Virus record (IMG/VR): IMGVR_UViG_3300032213_000662
Location: 1-27,554 of that record
Length of the DNA: 27,554 nucleotides
DNA from: a virus
Reading direction: 5' to 3' (one strand)
Shown here: in pieces, positions 6,712 to 14,663 of the stretch
Layout: each line of letters starts with the position of its first letter
Position numbering within the stretch: the stretch's first letter is position 1
Position numbers and translations under genes: made by a program
The notes under the pieces: generated by a model
What the model was told of the DNA's origin: nothing
Databases searched by the model: none
What the model saw: only the letters and a program-made list of their open reading frames with translations

Positions 6712-7590
6712 TTAGCGTCCAAATCTTGGCAGAATGCCGATTTGCGATAGGCCCGACAAAAACCCGGTTATATCCGAAGCCGTGTTCAAAAATCCTTGCC
6801 CCGGTCCTGTCGTTGTTTCAGTTGTGGACATTGGGGCGGGCACTCCGCTAATTCCCGATTGAAGGATTTTAAGCTGTTGAAGGGGATAATCACGCTGCGC
6901 AAGGAAATCGTCATAAGCCATTTGAAGGTTCTGTTGCGCCATGCCGCGCTGCGCTTGCCCTACGCCGGAAAGCATCTGTTGACGCATTTGCTCTTGCTGG
7001 AGGGCTTGATTGCCAAATCCCGCCAATGCGCCAGCGCCAGCAAGTTGGGTTGTTGGAACCTGTGAAGCTAATCCGGCGGCTTGGCCATAGCCCTGACTAT
7101 ATAGGCCCGCCAAGGTCTGGGCAGTGTTTAAGTCTTGCTCCCCGGCAATCTGGGCCTCATATACGCCGCGACGATCATTGCCAAATGCCCTAGAGGATGC
7201 AAGCCGAGCACGTGTTTCCGCGTCACGCTCTGCGCGGGATTGTGCAAGGCGGCGCATGGTTGCATCGACAACATTCTCCTGATAGGGATTCATAAAGCCT
7301 TGCACATTTTCCTGAAATTGGGCAGGAGAGTAACCAGCGGCCCTTTGTGCGGCTTGTGTAGCATAATCAAGTTGAGGCGCTCCTACGCGGCCCATAGCGG
7401 CTTGCTCGGCCATCTGGAAAGCCTGTTGCTCTTGCGGACGGAATCCTGCAATGCGCGGCCCCTGATATGGCTGATATGGCGTGGAGGCGACTTGCTGCGC
7501 GGCATTAAATCCACGGGTCATTAAATCTTGCACAAACGGATTTAGTTGCTGTGTCGTTTGCTGCGTCGCAGTCTGACCGCCTTTAGACAT
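6712..7590 (-). CDS. putative virion structural protein, Gln/Ala-rich
   Basis: 292 aa from ATG 7590, chosen over TTG 7596 because AAGGAG lies eight bases upstream. Composition is rich in Gln, Ala and Gly throughout. Recognisable blocks are QLNPFVQDLMTRGFNAAQQ, FMNPYQENVVDATMRRLAQ, a helical RAERDAETRARLASSRAFG and AQRDYPLQQLKILQSGI, with a Gly/Ser/Thr-rich C-terminus (TTETTTGPGQGFLNTASD). I recall proteins like this beside ejection-type genes of marine and freshwater podoviruses, without a proven role. Probably a minor or internal virion protein. Its start follows the preceding stop by a few bases. Confidence 0.6.
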   Translation of the reverse strand: MSKGGQTATQQTTQQLNPFVQDLMTRGFNAAQQVASTPYQPYQGPRIAGFRPQEQQAFQMAEQAAMGRVGAPQLDYATQAAQRAAGYSPAQFQENVQGFMNPYQENVVDATMRRLAQSRAERDAETRARLASSRAFGNDRRGVYEAQIAGEQDLNTAQTLAGLYSQGYGQAAGLASQVPTTQLAGAGALAGFGNQALQQEQMRQQMLSGVGQAQRGMAQQNLQMAYDDFLAQRDYPLQQLKILQSGISGVPAPMSTTETTTGPGQGFLNTASDITGFLSGLSQIGILPRFGR

Positions 7591-7592
7591 AC

Positions 7593-7952
7593 TCAAAGCT
7601 CCTTAGCGATTGTCGTGCAAACCTCTTGCCACCCATCGCCGTTAAAAATCTTTACCCATCCCCTTCTACCAGAAATTGTAACAGAATGACAGTTTAAGGC
7701 TTTAGCATAAATGGAAATAGCCTTTTCAATTTTAATCAATTCTTCCAAATCGCCACCAGCTAGAAAAATGTTCATAATTTTTGCGCGGGGATATATTTGA
7801 ACTTCCGTCACAACCGCGCTTTTTTCGCCGGGCCATAATTGAAAATTCCCTGTTACGATGCCATCCCAGATGTCTTGGATGGTATGCGTTCCTTTTGTAT
7901 ATTCCAACGCCGCTTCGATATATTCTCGGCAGCGGATAAACTCTTCGACCAT
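7593..7952 (-). CDS. small phage protein, possible acetyltransferase-like fold
   Basis: 119 aa if started at ATG 7952, three codons' worth downstream of the preceding stop; a TTG at 7985 is the only longer option and would overlap the fibre gene. No strong ribosome site is visible. The protein has an acidic N-terminal helix (MVEEFIRCREYIEAALEY), a LWPGEKSAVVTEVQIYP strand block, FLAGGDLEELIKIEKAISIYAKALNC and a C-terminal GRRGWVKIF with WQEVCT. The order strand, GG-helix, then GRRGW resembles small GNAT-like proteins seen in phage structural operons, but acetyl-CoA binding residues are not certain. Role unknown. Confidence 0.55.
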   Translation of the reverse strand: MVEEFIRCREYIEAALEYTKGTHTIQDIWDGIVTGNFQLWPGEKSAVVTEVQIYPRAKIMNIFLAGGDLEELIKIEKAISIYAKALNCHSVTISGRRGWVKIFNGDGWQEVCTTIAKEL

Positions 7953-7954
7953 TG

Positions 7955-8548
7955 TTATTGCACTTGCATCACTGACAGAAGGCAAGATGGCGCAGATGGC
8001 GAAAATGCCGTCGCAGCAGACGCATGAAGTTCAAGGTTCGTGCTATCAGCAGCCCACATCAATTCAATGTAATCGCCAGCAACTAGGGAAAAGAAGTCTT
8101 CCCGGCCTGATGCCATGTGACCGCCATTGATGTCGCTTGTTGTCAAGAACGCACTTAAAGGAACATCGGTTCCATTTTTCCTGAACCAAAAATATGTAGT
8201 TTTTGCGCTGCTGTTATTAGATAGAATTGTGTAGTGGGCTGAGAAATTATAGATGCCAGCTTCCGTTACGACGATCCGAGATGCAGGCGATCCGATTGAA
8301 ACGCCATTGCTTTCTTCTGTTGTGTCAAATGTAATCGCATACGCGGTATTGGCAGCAGTAGGAGACACGCTAGTAGCCTTTTTAAACTGGCCGTAAAATC
8401 CGTTGTAGATCAGCTTGGCTGGTGCATAGATGGCGACATCTTCGCCTTTGACGTATACGTTCTTCGCAAAAGCCTCAATGAGACGATTGCGCTGGTCGTC
8501 ATAGCTAGGACTATATGCGCCCGGTGCTGGCGGTAGTTTCAGCCTCAT
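7955..8548 (-). CDS. putative fibre/decoration protein with C1q-like beta domain
   Basis: 197 aa from ATG 8548, which has AGGAGGG six bases upstream and overlaps the preceding stop (ATGA). The N-terminal 50 residues contain a linker (PPAPGAYSPSYDDQRNRL). From about residue 60 there is a beta-rich domain with hydrophobic alternation: AYAITFDTTEESNGVSIG, then RIVVTEAGIYNFSAHYTI, then TTYFWFRKNGTDVPLSAF, then VAGDYIELMWAADSTNLEL. This strand pattern, with the AGIYNFSAHY strand and the GDYIELMW strand, is like trimeric C1q/TNF-type jelly-roll domains found in phage fibres. Likely a receptor-binding or surface fibre head. It is coupled to the tail gene upstream. Confidence 0.6.
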   Translation of the reverse strand: MRLKLPPAPGAYSPSYDDQRNRLIEAFAKNVYVKGEDVAIYAPAKLIYNGFYGQFKKATSVSPTAANTAYAITFDTTEESNGVSIGSPASRIVVTEAGIYNFSAHYTILSNNSSAKTTYFWFRKNGTDVPLSAFLTTSDINGGHMASGREDFFSLVAGDYIELMWAADSTNLELHASAATAFSPSAPSCLLSVMQVQ

Positions 8549-10029
8549 CTGCGCCCTCCTAATTTCACGTTTAGTCTTTGAACGCCAACGCGCCAATCTG
8601 TCGGTGTTGCGGTGGTCGTCACGCGCATCTTAACCTGCCTTCCGCTAAACCTTACGTTTGTTGGATTTGATAGGCTATAAGGCCCATAGGTGGACTCCGG
8701 GCCATTGGGATAGAATTTCGTCTTAAACGTCGCTGTAACGCTTCCCTGATTGGCCTCGTCTGGAATAAGCTCATTAGCATACATGACGTTATCGCCGTTA
8801 CCCAACTGAATCGGCCCGGTTTCTGCATAGGGCAGTGCGCCGGAATAGTTTAAGCCGACTTCATGGTCATAAATAAAGCCGTCAGTGCCAATCATTATCG
8901 GGTTTCTAAAGACGTTTCTATCCGTGCCAGCCGTCCGGGCAATGACCCCAAAGGACCAATGATTTTCGACATAGTTATAGGTCACATATCGGTCATTCTC
9001 ATTGGAGCCGGATGACGGATAAAACCATTGCACTTCATTAAATTGGCTATTGTTGACCGCGTAAATCTTTGACGATTGATTGACGTTTAGATTGCCGAAC
9101 ACATAATCAAAAACATCACATCTGAGCGGCCTTACATATCCGTCAAAAACGTGGAATCCTTTATTCCCCATCCAAATGGCCATATTGTCAAGAACGGCAA
9201 TCGCATTTGCGGAGGCAATGCCGCAAGCCCTTCCCGCCACCTCAAATGAGTAGACAAAGGGCTGGCCAACATAAGAGGCTACGTGTGCGTCAATGTCTGT
9301 TAGAATAAGAGTCTGGCCTCGCACACGCTTCCCGCAAACAATCTTGCCCGAAGTCTGTAGAATTTGGCTTCCCGCAAGATTTGTAGAGGCTCGCGTCCAA
9401 ATCGTGTTGTTTTCCAAATCGCACCATTGAACCTTGCGACCGTCACCGCCAGCGCCCAGTGCAAAAATTGACCGCTCCTCAGTAACCACGAGACCTTGGC
9501 AATTTGTCGGGGCGCTTGCAATGACTGCGGCCTTTGTGGGTGTTGCCGCATCCAATTGCCATTCATATAGCTTGCCATCGGTTGTCGAGCAGCCGACAAG
9601 ATACTCGCCCCAAGTATCTAGGCTCCAAGTTGTGGCGGCGGTAACGGTCCCCGCGTCCGGTCGTGGCGTTCCATAAAAACCAGCCCCATAAAGACCTAAG
9701 CCATATCCCGCACCTGTAGAGGCATCATCACTGCCAGACGTGAAGCTGACTGGCGTAATGTCCACAAGCGCACTGGATTGCGTCATAACATAAAGCTTTG
9801 ACGGTGTGCCGATTGCCGCAAATCTTACATTGGTGTTTGTTTTCCACGTAAGAAGGCCGCGGCACTTGCCGACAACAACTCCAGTCCCTCGGCGCTCCCA
9901 TCCCCCAATAGGAGACATGTAACCCTCTTGCCAACGCACAAGATTAGCGTCATACCATCTGCCAGATGATTGAAGCTCCGTCCCGTTGCGGTATATGCCG
10001 GGCTGAATATCAAGGGATAGAAGCGCCAT
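8545..10029 (-). CDS. putative tail hub/stabilisation protein (P22 gp10-like architecture)
   Basis: 494 aa. ATG 10029 follows a short GAG ribosome site. The protein is beta-rich throughout with recurring short strands and Trp/Tyr turns: the N-terminal GRWYDANLVRWQEG then IGGWERR, then repeated blocks such as KLYVMTQSSALVDITP, KLYEWQLDAATPTKAAV and VQWFYPSSG, then a C-terminal FSGRQVKMRVTTTATP. The overall plan, a propeller-like N-terminal body and a beta C-terminus, is like the packaged-DNA stabilisation protein gp10 of P22 and similar podoviral tail proteins. The comparison rests on architecture, not a proven homology. Likely part of the short tail or head-tail seal. Confidence 0.55.
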   Translation of the reverse strand: MALLSLDIQPGIYRNGTELQSSGRWYDANLVRWQEGYMSPIGGWERRGTGVVVGKCRGLLTWKTNTNVRFAAIGTPSKLYVMTQSSALVDITPVSFTSGSDDASTGAGYGLGLYGAGFYGTPRPDAGTVTAATTWSLDTWGEYLVGCSTTDGKLYEWQLDAATPTKAAVIASAPTNCQGLVVTEERSIFALGAGGDGRKVQWCDLENNTIWTRASTNLAGSQILQTSGKIVCGKRVRGQTLILTDIDAHVASYVGQPFVYSFEVAGRACGIASANAIAVLDNMAIWMGNKGFHVFDGYVRPLRCDVFDYVFGNLNVNQSSKIYAVNNSQFNEVQWFYPSSGSNENDRYVTYNYVENHWSFGVIARTAGTDRNVFRNPIMIGTDGFIYDHEVGLNYSGALPYAETGPIQLGNGDNVMYANELIPDEANQGSVTATFKTKFYPNGPESTYGPYSLSNPTNVRFSGRQVKMRVTTTATPTDWRVGVQRLNVKLGGRR

Positions 10030-10031
10030 CT

Positions 10032-10361
10032 TTACTCGTCAGGTTCAAACTTAAAAATTACCTCAAAGTCTTTAACATCTTTTTCGTGATTTTGCCATGA
10101 TTCCGCCATTAGAGCCGCATAGGCGATTGCGTCCTCAGAGCTATCCTTGTGCCATTCGTCCGATTGGGATTGCCGCGCAAGTTTCAAGAGCAGCATAAAC
10201 ATCCAACCCTCTTGCTCGGAAAGAATATTACCCGTCAGGACATTGAACGATGCAACTGCCCGCGCCATGCTCCGCTCACCTTCCGGGTTATCATATTGCT
10301 TTGCCCGCTCCAACATAAGGTCGGCGGCACGTTCTAAAAACTCAATTGCTGAAATTGTCAT
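10032..10361 (-). CDS. DUF6378-like protein
   Basis: 109 aa. ATG 10361 (MTISAIEFLERAADL) is chosen over longer in-frame starts because the family begins here and AGGT lies upstream; it overlaps the phosphoesterase gene by 20 bases. The conserved pattern is visible: LMLERAKQYDNPEGERSM, AVASFNVLTG, SEQEGWMFMLLLKLARQ, and the SSEDAIAYAALMAES end. This helical family is widespread in phages and has no established function; the layout of acidic and basic residues suggests a MazG-like or nucleotide-related helical bundle, which is inference. Being inside a late operon next to a phosphoesterase is unusual. Confidence 0.7.
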   Translation of the reverse strand: MTISAIEFLERAADLMLERAKQYDNPEGERSMARAVASFNVLTGNILSEQEGWMFMLLLKLARQSQSDEWHKDSSEDAIAYAALMAESWQNHEKDVKDFEVIFKFEPDE

Positions 10362-11337
10362 CTTGACCTGCCCCGTTGTAAACACATTCACCCCGGAAAT
10401 ACGCCTTCTCATTAAGAACCTCGCACAATTCAGGCGGAAGTAACATCCCATCCTTAAACGTCAAAACTGCAAAGCCGGACGTATGCGGGGAGGGGTTGTT
10501 TTCGGCATAGTCAAATTGCGGGCCATGCGGATTGGCGAGAGTCCCCGTATCGACGCCCCAACGGCGTCCGTTATAGTCCGCCCAAGGGGTGACTGCCAAG
10601 CGGTGAAGGTGGCCAGTGATAAGCGTCTTTCCAGACTTTAGCGCGTTGTTATAGGCCGCATGGATGCCATTGTGATAGCGATGCTTAATCATAACGTCAT
10701 TATTAACGGCAAGGGACCACGCAAAATCCCAACGGCTGAATTTATCCTCTAGCCGCTCGACAACGCCATCATATTCAGGGGCATTACTCACAAGGGCGCG
10801 GTCAAATCGTGAGTCGTGATTGCCAACATTCCAAAACTTAGCGCACCCCTTTGGTAAGAGCATTTCAATATCTGCCATGCGCTCTTGGCATATCTCCAAT
10901 TCACCCTTAACCGAAGGCAATTGCGCCCAACCCAATGGCGCATGGCGTGAAACTTTAGCACCATCGAATAAATCGCCGTTTGCAACAATCGCAACAGGTT
11001 TTAGGTCTTTAATAAGCTCGTGTAGGGCTTCATTTGCGGTCGTGCGCTCGTGATCTGGCCACCAATGCGCGTCAGAAAAAACAATAACGGTCCCGGTATC
11101 TACGCTAAGGCTGTTTTGGCTTTTATATGCCCGGCCTATATTATCGCCTGACCATTTGCCTTGCGAAGGCCCAGCGGGCTTTGTTTGCAAGACGATCCCG
11201 CGATTAGCCAAAACGCTCCGCCGCCTATAAACCCATCTTTCGTCAATATTCAAAAGCTCAGCAACCCGGCGCGGACTCCCATTGCCCTCCTGCCAAGCCC
11301 GGATAAATTCGTCATCGGTCATTATTGAAGCAACCAT
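10342..11337 (-). CDS. metallophosphoesterase with N-terminal helix-turn-helix
   Basis: 331 aa. ATG 11337 has GGAG seven bases upstream. All calcineurin-type metal-binding motifs are present: FSDAH (Asp 89, His 91), GDLFD (Asp 122, Asp 125), GNHDSR (Asn 173, His 174, Asp 175), a later HRYHNG block and GHLHR. Residues 1-45 form a helix-turn-helix-like region (RVAELLNIDERWVYRRR), as in DNA-handling phage phosphoesterases. The enzyme would hydrolyse phosphodiesters or phosphomonoesters with two metal ions; substrate unknown (DNA ends, nucleotides or cyclic nucleotides are candidates). It follows the spanin genes by about 14 bases and overlaps the DUF6378-like gene, so it is expressed late. Confidence 0.85.
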   Translation of the reverse strand: MVASIMTDDEFIRAWQEGNGSPRRVAELLNIDERWVYRRRSVLANRGIVLQTKPAGPSQGKWSGDNIGRAYKSQNSLSVDTGTVIVFSDAHWWPDHERTTANEALHELIKDLKPVAIVANGDLFDGAKVSRHAPLGWAQLPSVKGELEICQERMADIEMLLPKGCAKFWNVGNHDSRFDRALVSNAPEYDGVVERLEDKFSRWDFAWSLAVNNDVMIKHRYHNGIHAAYNNALKSGKTLITGHLHRLAVTPWADYNGRRWGVDTGTLANPHGPQFDYAENNPSPHTSGFAVLTFKDGMLLPPELCEVLNEKAYFRGECVYNGAGQDDNFSN

Positions 11338-11351
11338 AAGAAGACTCCCGT

Positions 11352-11657
11352 TTAGTTAGGCCGTGACGATTTTTTCCATGCGTCAACGGTTAACTTATGC
11401 CTTAGAGCACAGTCGCCATACTTTGCAACTATTTCTAATTCCCAAATAGCGCGGTCTGGATCGACAAGCGTTTTGGGCGGCGATGGGAGCGGCGGGCAAT
11501 CACTTGCCAGATTGGCCGGAAGCGGCTGCATTGGCGCGATTGACACCGCTTTCGAGCATCCCGATAACGCGAGCATCAGGAGCACAATCAGCAGGAACAT
11601 TAGGAATTGTTTTGTAAATCTCCCGGATTGTTTCCCGCTCTTTGGTTTCCACGACAT
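11352..11657 (-). CDS. outer-membrane spanin lipoprotein (Rz1-like)
   Basis: 101 aa from ATG 11657. A longer start at ATG 11699 has a better ribosome site (GAGGGG) but gives an unusually long n-region, so the start is uncertain. A lipoprotein signal is clear: a basic n-region (KQSGRFTK), a hydrophobic core (FLMFLLIVLLMLAL), then the lipobox SGC. The mature part is proline-rich (PMQPLPANL, PPLPSPPK). It overlaps the i-spanin gene in another frame, the classic Rz/Rz1 layout. The protein is lipid-anchored in the outer membrane and joins the inner spanin to fuse the membranes at lysis, which indicates a Gram-negative host. Confidence 0.88.
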   Translation of the reverse strand: MSWKPKSGKQSGRFTKQFLMFLLIVLLMLALSGCSKAVSIAPMQPLPANLASDCPPLPSPPKTLVDPDRAIWELEIVAKYGDCALRHKLTVDAWKKSSRPN

Positions 11658-11838
11658 CGGCTTTATCTCGCTCGGCTTCGTAAAGCGTAGACACCTCATT
11701 TATTTGCCCCTCAATCTGTTTGCGTTGCTTTTCAGCCTTTTCCAAAGCCTTTGAGTAAGCGGCGTCGCATTGCCAGTCGCGGACCTTCCACCCGGCGGCT
11801 GTGCCAATAACAAGAGCGCCTGCCGCCACATATGCCAT
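11500..11838 (-). CDS. inner-membrane spanin (Rz-like)
   Basis: 112 aa from ATG 11838 (MAYVAAGALVIG); no strong ribosome site is seen, and the start may depend on re-initiation after the holin stop (TAATGG) eight bases upstream. GTG 11856 is an alternative. A single N-terminal membrane segment (about residues 2-17) is followed by a charged coiled coil (KALEKAEKQRKQIEGQ, then YEAERDKADVVETKE), which is the i-spanin plan. The C-terminal half overlaps the Rz1-like gene. It spans the periplasm and works with the o-spanin to disrupt the outer membrane. Confidence 0.85.
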   Translation of the reverse strand: MAYVAAGALVIGTAAGWKVRDWQCDAAYSKALEKAEKQRKQIEGQINEVSTLYEAERDKADVVETKERETIREIYKTIPNVPADCAPDARVIGMLESGVNRANAAASGQSGK

Positions 11839-11845
11839 GATCCCA

Positions 11846-12067
11846 TTATTCAGCACCTTTAATTTTTCCCCATTCACGAACCGCAAAGATTGTCGCACAA
11901 GATGCGATTGTTGCCGCCAAATCCGTTAACGAAATAGGCGCGCTGTTGACAAATGGCAACACTATCGCATTAACAATGACAGCGCCCGCAATCCCAACGC
12001 AAGTCACCGGACGCCACCAAATGCGGACGCGATTTAAGATTGCTTTTTCAATTTCTGCCATCGTCAT
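11846..12067 (-). CDS. holin, GTA-holin (3TM) like
   Basis: 73 aa. ATG 12067 overlaps the endolysin stop (ATGA). After a charged N-terminus with a WWRP motif (residues 17-20) there are hydrophobic segments at about 20-40 (TCVGIAGAVIVNAIVLPF) and 46-64 (LTDLAATIASCATIFAV), ending with REWGKIKG. The WWRP-then-helix pattern is like the GTA-type holins (PF11351). It would form lethal holes in the inner membrane and release or activate the endolysin. It sits between endolysin and spanins, completing the cassette. Confidence 0.78.
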   Translation of the reverse strand: MTMAEIEKAILNRVRIWWRPVTCVGIAGAVIVNAIVLPFVNSAPISLTDLAATIASCATIFAVREWGKIKGAE

Positions 12068-12591
12068 TTGGCCATCGCCTTTGCTTCCGCTTCAACTTCA
12101 TCAACCCTGCGCAGCCAACCCTTCCCAAATGTCGAGAATGTTGACAGCTTGCGATAATATACCCGGCGGCTTTCCTGAAAAGCGTCAATGAGATTTAGCG
12201 CATTATCCTTAGCTAACTTATTAGCTAACAGGTTAAGCGTTGCCGGGCCGATAACGCCATCCTCAGTTGCACCGACAAGTCTTTGCAAGTATCGCGCCGA
12301 ACGACTTACGCCAGCGTTTACGGCAAAGTCAAAGACGCAAAGATCAAGCCCCTTAAAGATGCCTTCACACTTAGCGGAATCCCAATAGTTTTTCCTGTAA
12401 AGGGGAGCGACAAGGTTGGGAGTCAGCTTACGCATGATGGCTTCGGATACATTATGCCCGATCCATGTCTCATAGACTTTTTTTGTGACGCCAAGGTTGG
12501 TCATCCCGCCCGGATCGCGGGGATGATTAACAAACCCGCCTTCATGGTGAAGGATAACCTTTAAGCAGTTGGAAAAGTTACCCGCTGCCAT
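12064..12591 (-). CDS. endolysin, glycoside hydrolase family 108
   Basis: 175 aa. ATG 12591 overlaps the preceding stop (TAATG). The GH108 signature lies near the N-terminus: HHEGGFVNHPRDPGGMTNLG, with the catalytic Glu at 17, followed by a KNYWDSAKCEGIFKGLDLCV block and FDFAVNAGVSRSARYLQ. The C-terminal third (ATEDGVIGPATLNLL, and YYRKLSTF) is the peptidoglycan-binding part typical of this family. Length fits (about 170-180 aa). No signal peptide or SAR helix, so it should depend on the holin for access to the wall. Confidence 0.92.
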   Translation of the reverse strand: MAAGNFSNCLKVILHHEGGFVNHPRDPGGMTNLGVTKKVYETWIGHNVSEAIMRKLTPNLVAPLYRKNYWDSAKCEGIFKGLDLCVFDFAVNAGVSRSARYLQRLVGATEDGVIGPATLNLLANKLAKDNALNLIDAFQESRRVYYRKLSTFSTFGKGWLRRVDEVEAEAKAMAK

Positions 12592-12809
12592 TATCTGTCT
12601 GCCTTATTGTCCAATTTGTCCTCAATTCTGCGAAGGTGATTCATAACCTCGGCAAATTTCTTATCAATGGCGTTAAATTTCTCGTCGCCGTAATCCAGCT
12701 TGGTTTCCAGAATTGCGAGACGATTGCTTAACTGCGTCCACACACCGATCAGGCCAAAAAGGCCAGCGATGATTGTGAGAAGCGTGTCAATGCCGAAGTC
12801 CATGTCCAT
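12591..12809 (-). CDS. small membrane protein with coiled coil, lysis-related
   Basis: 72 aa. Starts at ATG 12809 or 12803. A hydrophobic segment (residues about 7-26: IDTLLTIIAGLFGLIGVWTQL) precedes a charged coiled coil (AILETKLDYGDEKF, VMNHLRRIEDKLDNK). Its stop overlaps the endolysin start (TAATG). The layout resembles XhlA-like or antiholin-like proteins in lysis cassettes, so it may tune the holin; this is inference from architecture and position. Confidence 0.65.
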   Translation of the reverse strand: MDMDFGIDTLLTIIAGLFGLIGVWTQLSNRLAILETKLDYGDEKFNAIDKKFAEVMNHLRRIEDKLDNKADR

Positions 12810-12821
12810 CGACGTAAAGCC

Positions 12822-12941
12822 TTACCAAGAAAGAGCGGGTTGAACGACGGGCGGGTTGATCTGGTCGGCGATCCGCTGCGCGACGTTGGCTTCAGGGTAG
12901 CAATCCATTTGCTGAACAGCCCATACATTGGGAATAGCCAT
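12822..12941 (-). CDS. 39-aa protein with MDCYPE motif
   Basis: ATG 12941 has GGAG with an 8-base spacing, and the frame is TAA-terminated at 12822. The peptide begins with AIPNVWAVQQMDCYPEANVA and ends in PVVQPALSW. The W...MDCYPE pattern recalls a family of small phage proteins that lie next to fibre genes. Here it is short and lacks the C-terminal half I would expect, so it may be truncated or a minimal member. It sits between the fibre gene and the lysis genes. Confidence 0.6.
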   Translation of the reverse strand: MAIPNVWAVQQMDCYPEANVAQRIADQINPPVVQPALSW

Positions 12942-12954
12942 TTTATTACTCCGA

Positions 12955-13686
12955 TTAGAAAGTTTGAAGAATAGTGACACTTAATACGCTATTGTTCCGG
13001 TCACCAGATGCCAGCGCGGCGACACCAAGGTTTCCAGAGCGATTGGTCAATTGTATTTGGCCGCTCCCAGAAGGAGTTGTTGTCTGGAACGTCGTGCTTC
13101 CAGACGTTGAAATAATAACTGGCGTCTGCGCGTTTTCATAAGAAACGACCGCTGTCCCACCGTTGGTGGTATTACGGACAAGGAGTAACAGCCCTGCCCC
13201 CTCAGCAATCGTCGTTGCCGTGCTGCTGTTAATTGTGACCGTCCCCACACCGGAGATTCCGCCATTAACAACCAACCTTGGTGTTCCAGCTGATGGAGTT
13301 GCGGTCGTGTTAACATGCACAATCCCCGTGCTACCGATGCGCGCAGTCTCGACGCCACCTTTGGTAAATGCAATGGTGTCAGCGGCGGGAGAGAATATAC
13401 CCGTATTGGTATCGCCGATAAACGTAAACTTGGGGAGCGCCGCCGTTCCGCCGCCAATGGCAAGAGTGCCTGTAACATTGGCGGTCCCCGAAAGTGCTAG
13501 CGTTCCGGTAAGAAGTAAAGTCTTCCCAGTGCCCACGTTAAGGCCAACGCTCGTCCCCGTGCCATCTGCTTTGAACAGGGCGTCCAACGTGTCCAAATCG
13601 GCATTAATCTTAGTCCCCCATGTGTCAGCGGATGCGCCAATTTCGGGCTTAGTTAAACTAAGATTTGTGGTCACTGTATCAGGCAT
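12955..13686 (-). CDS. tail fibre-like protein
   Basis: 243 aa. ATG 13686 overlaps the adaptor stop (TAATG). The N-terminus ([31 protein letters not shown]) is a widespread phage fibre N-terminal motif that anchors to the virion. It is followed by Thr/Gly/Ala-rich beta repeats ([20 protein letters not shown]), a [17 protein letters not shown] block and [14 protein letters not shown], both common in fibre shafts. No C-terminal S74 chaperone is seen. It likely forms a trimeric fibre; the receptor-binding tip could be another protein, such as the one at 7955-8548. Confidence 0.75.
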   Translation of the reverse strand: MPDTVTTNLSLTKPEIGASADTWGTKINADLDTLDALFKADGTGTSVGLNVGTGKTLLLTGTLALSGTANVTGTLAIGGGTAALPKFTFIGDTNTGIFSPAADTIAFTKGGVETARIGSTGIVHVNTTATPSAGTPRLVVNGGISGVGTVTINSSTATTIAEGAGLLLLVRNTTNGGTAVVSYENAQTPVIISTSGSTTFQTTTPSGSGQIQLTNRSGNLGVAALASGDRNNSVLSVTILQTF

Positions 13687-14306
13687 TATCCAAACGTCCT
13701 TATTTTTGCCGCCAGCCGACTAGAACCCGTCTTTGCGCGCTGATCTCGAACCTCTTGCTCCGCCATGAGGCGGTCGTAAATCCCGACCCAAGTGTTTAGC
13801 CGCTCATCTTCTTTTAGGAACGGTGCGGAGTGCGCCAGCGTTGCGTATAGATAAAGATCAGGGCTTGTTTTCAAGAGCCAATTTGTTCCCCACAAGTTAA
13901 GCGGCGGGAGGCTAGAGTAATAAAGTAATTCCCCTGCGCGTGATACGTCGGGCGCGGGAACGTGTTGAAATTGAATCCCCACCATTGAATAAAACTTAGG
14001 AATCCCGGATGCCGAATATTTTGTTTTTTGAATAATCGCTTCTTCTGGCGTTACAAATTCCATTACGGTTATCGGATTTGTATCCACCTGATAGCGGATT
14101 GTTTCAAGCCAATCCAATGGCCTGTCCACATATTCATCAAAAATGTCTACGGAAGCTCGCTTGACCATTTCAGGCGACCGCAAACGGCGATTCATTGCCG
14201 CCTCAGCAAGGACAACAAATGCCCCAATGTCGCCTGTAATGTCCGTTCGGTTTAGCGTGGACTCGACCGCCTCGACCAAACCAGTATATCCGGCAATAAG
14301 GGGCAT
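13686..14306 (-). CDS. head-tail adaptor protein
   Basis: 206 aa. ATG 14306 overlaps the preceding stop (TAATG). The helical N-terminus ([36 protein letters not shown]) is the typical start of phage adaptor proteins (SU10/P22 gp4-like). A beta-rich middle ([23 protein letters not shown]) and a helical end ([20 protein letters not shown]) follow. It sits between capsid and fibre genes, where podoviral adaptors are found. It would bind the portal ring and connect the tail to it. Confidence 0.75.
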   Translation of the reverse strand: MPLIAGYTGLVEAVESTLNRTDITGDIGAFVVLAEAAMNRRLRSPEMVKRASVDIFDEYVDRPLDWLETIRYQVDTNPITVMEFVTPEEAIIQKTKYSASGIPKFYSMVGIQFQHVPAPDVSRAGELLYYSSLPPLNLWGTNWLLKTSPDLYLYATLAHSAPFLKEDERLNTWVGIYDRLMAEQEVRDQRAKTGSSRLAAKIRTFG

Positions 14307-14614
14307 TAGATAGTTCCCGGCCTTGTGCGGAATGCACGGTTGTCAGGGTCGTTAAGCCATTTAGCCAAGGCTTTCTGGTCCTGCAAAATACCTTTTTTTT
14401 GCAAGTCAAAATAAATCGTCAAAGGGATGCTCCCAACCTTTGTCCACTCGCCCCAGCGGGTGGGTGCGTCGTTAAATTCAACCTTATTAGCTTCAATGAT
14501 TCCAGCAACGTCCTGCTCTTTTTGAATGACAAAGCTGTCATCGGCTTGATCATAGTGGAAAGAAGTCAGAATGCCCGACGAGTCTCGATCATCTGAGATA
14601 ACTCTTTTTCTCAT
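14306..14614 (-). CDS. conserved 102-aa phage protein next to capsid gene
   Basis: ATG 14614 has GGAGG with good spacing. Recognisable blocks are MRKRVISDD at the N-terminus, ANKVEFNDAPTRWGEW, VGSIPLTIYFDLQKKGIL and a C-terminal WLNDPDNRAFRTRPG. I know this as a conserved protein of podoviruses next to the major capsid gene; its role is not established. It may be a minor head component or assembly factor. Confidence 0.75.
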   Translation of the reverse strand: MRKRVISDDRDSSGILTSFHYDQADDSFVIQKEQDVAGIIEANKVEFNDAPTRWGEWTKVGSIPLTIYFDLQKKGILQDQKALAKWLNDPDNRAFRTRPGTI

Positions 14615-14632
14615 TTTTCCTCCAAAGGGTTA

Positions 14633-14656
14633 GGGGAGAGGCCGAAGCCCCTCCCC
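14633..14656 (-). terminator. UUCG-capped hairpin after the capsid gene
   Basis: A 10-bp stem with one G-U pair (GGGGAGGGGC / GCCTCTCCCC on the minus strand) closes a TTCG tetraloop, seven bases after the capsid stop codon. Only a weak TAACCCTTT follows, so termination would be partial. It may protect the capsid mRNA's 3' end or damp downstream expression. Confidence 0.6.
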
Positions 14657-14663
14657 ATTATCC

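Noticed and set aside
7955-8548. Diversity-generating retroelement target
   Set aside because: The protein is fibre-like but no reverse transcriptase or matching template repeat was seen.
13163-13723. 186-codon plus-strand frame over the fibre gene
   Set aside because: Antisense to a recognisable fibre protein; its Pro/Val-rich composition reflects the repeat codons of that gene.
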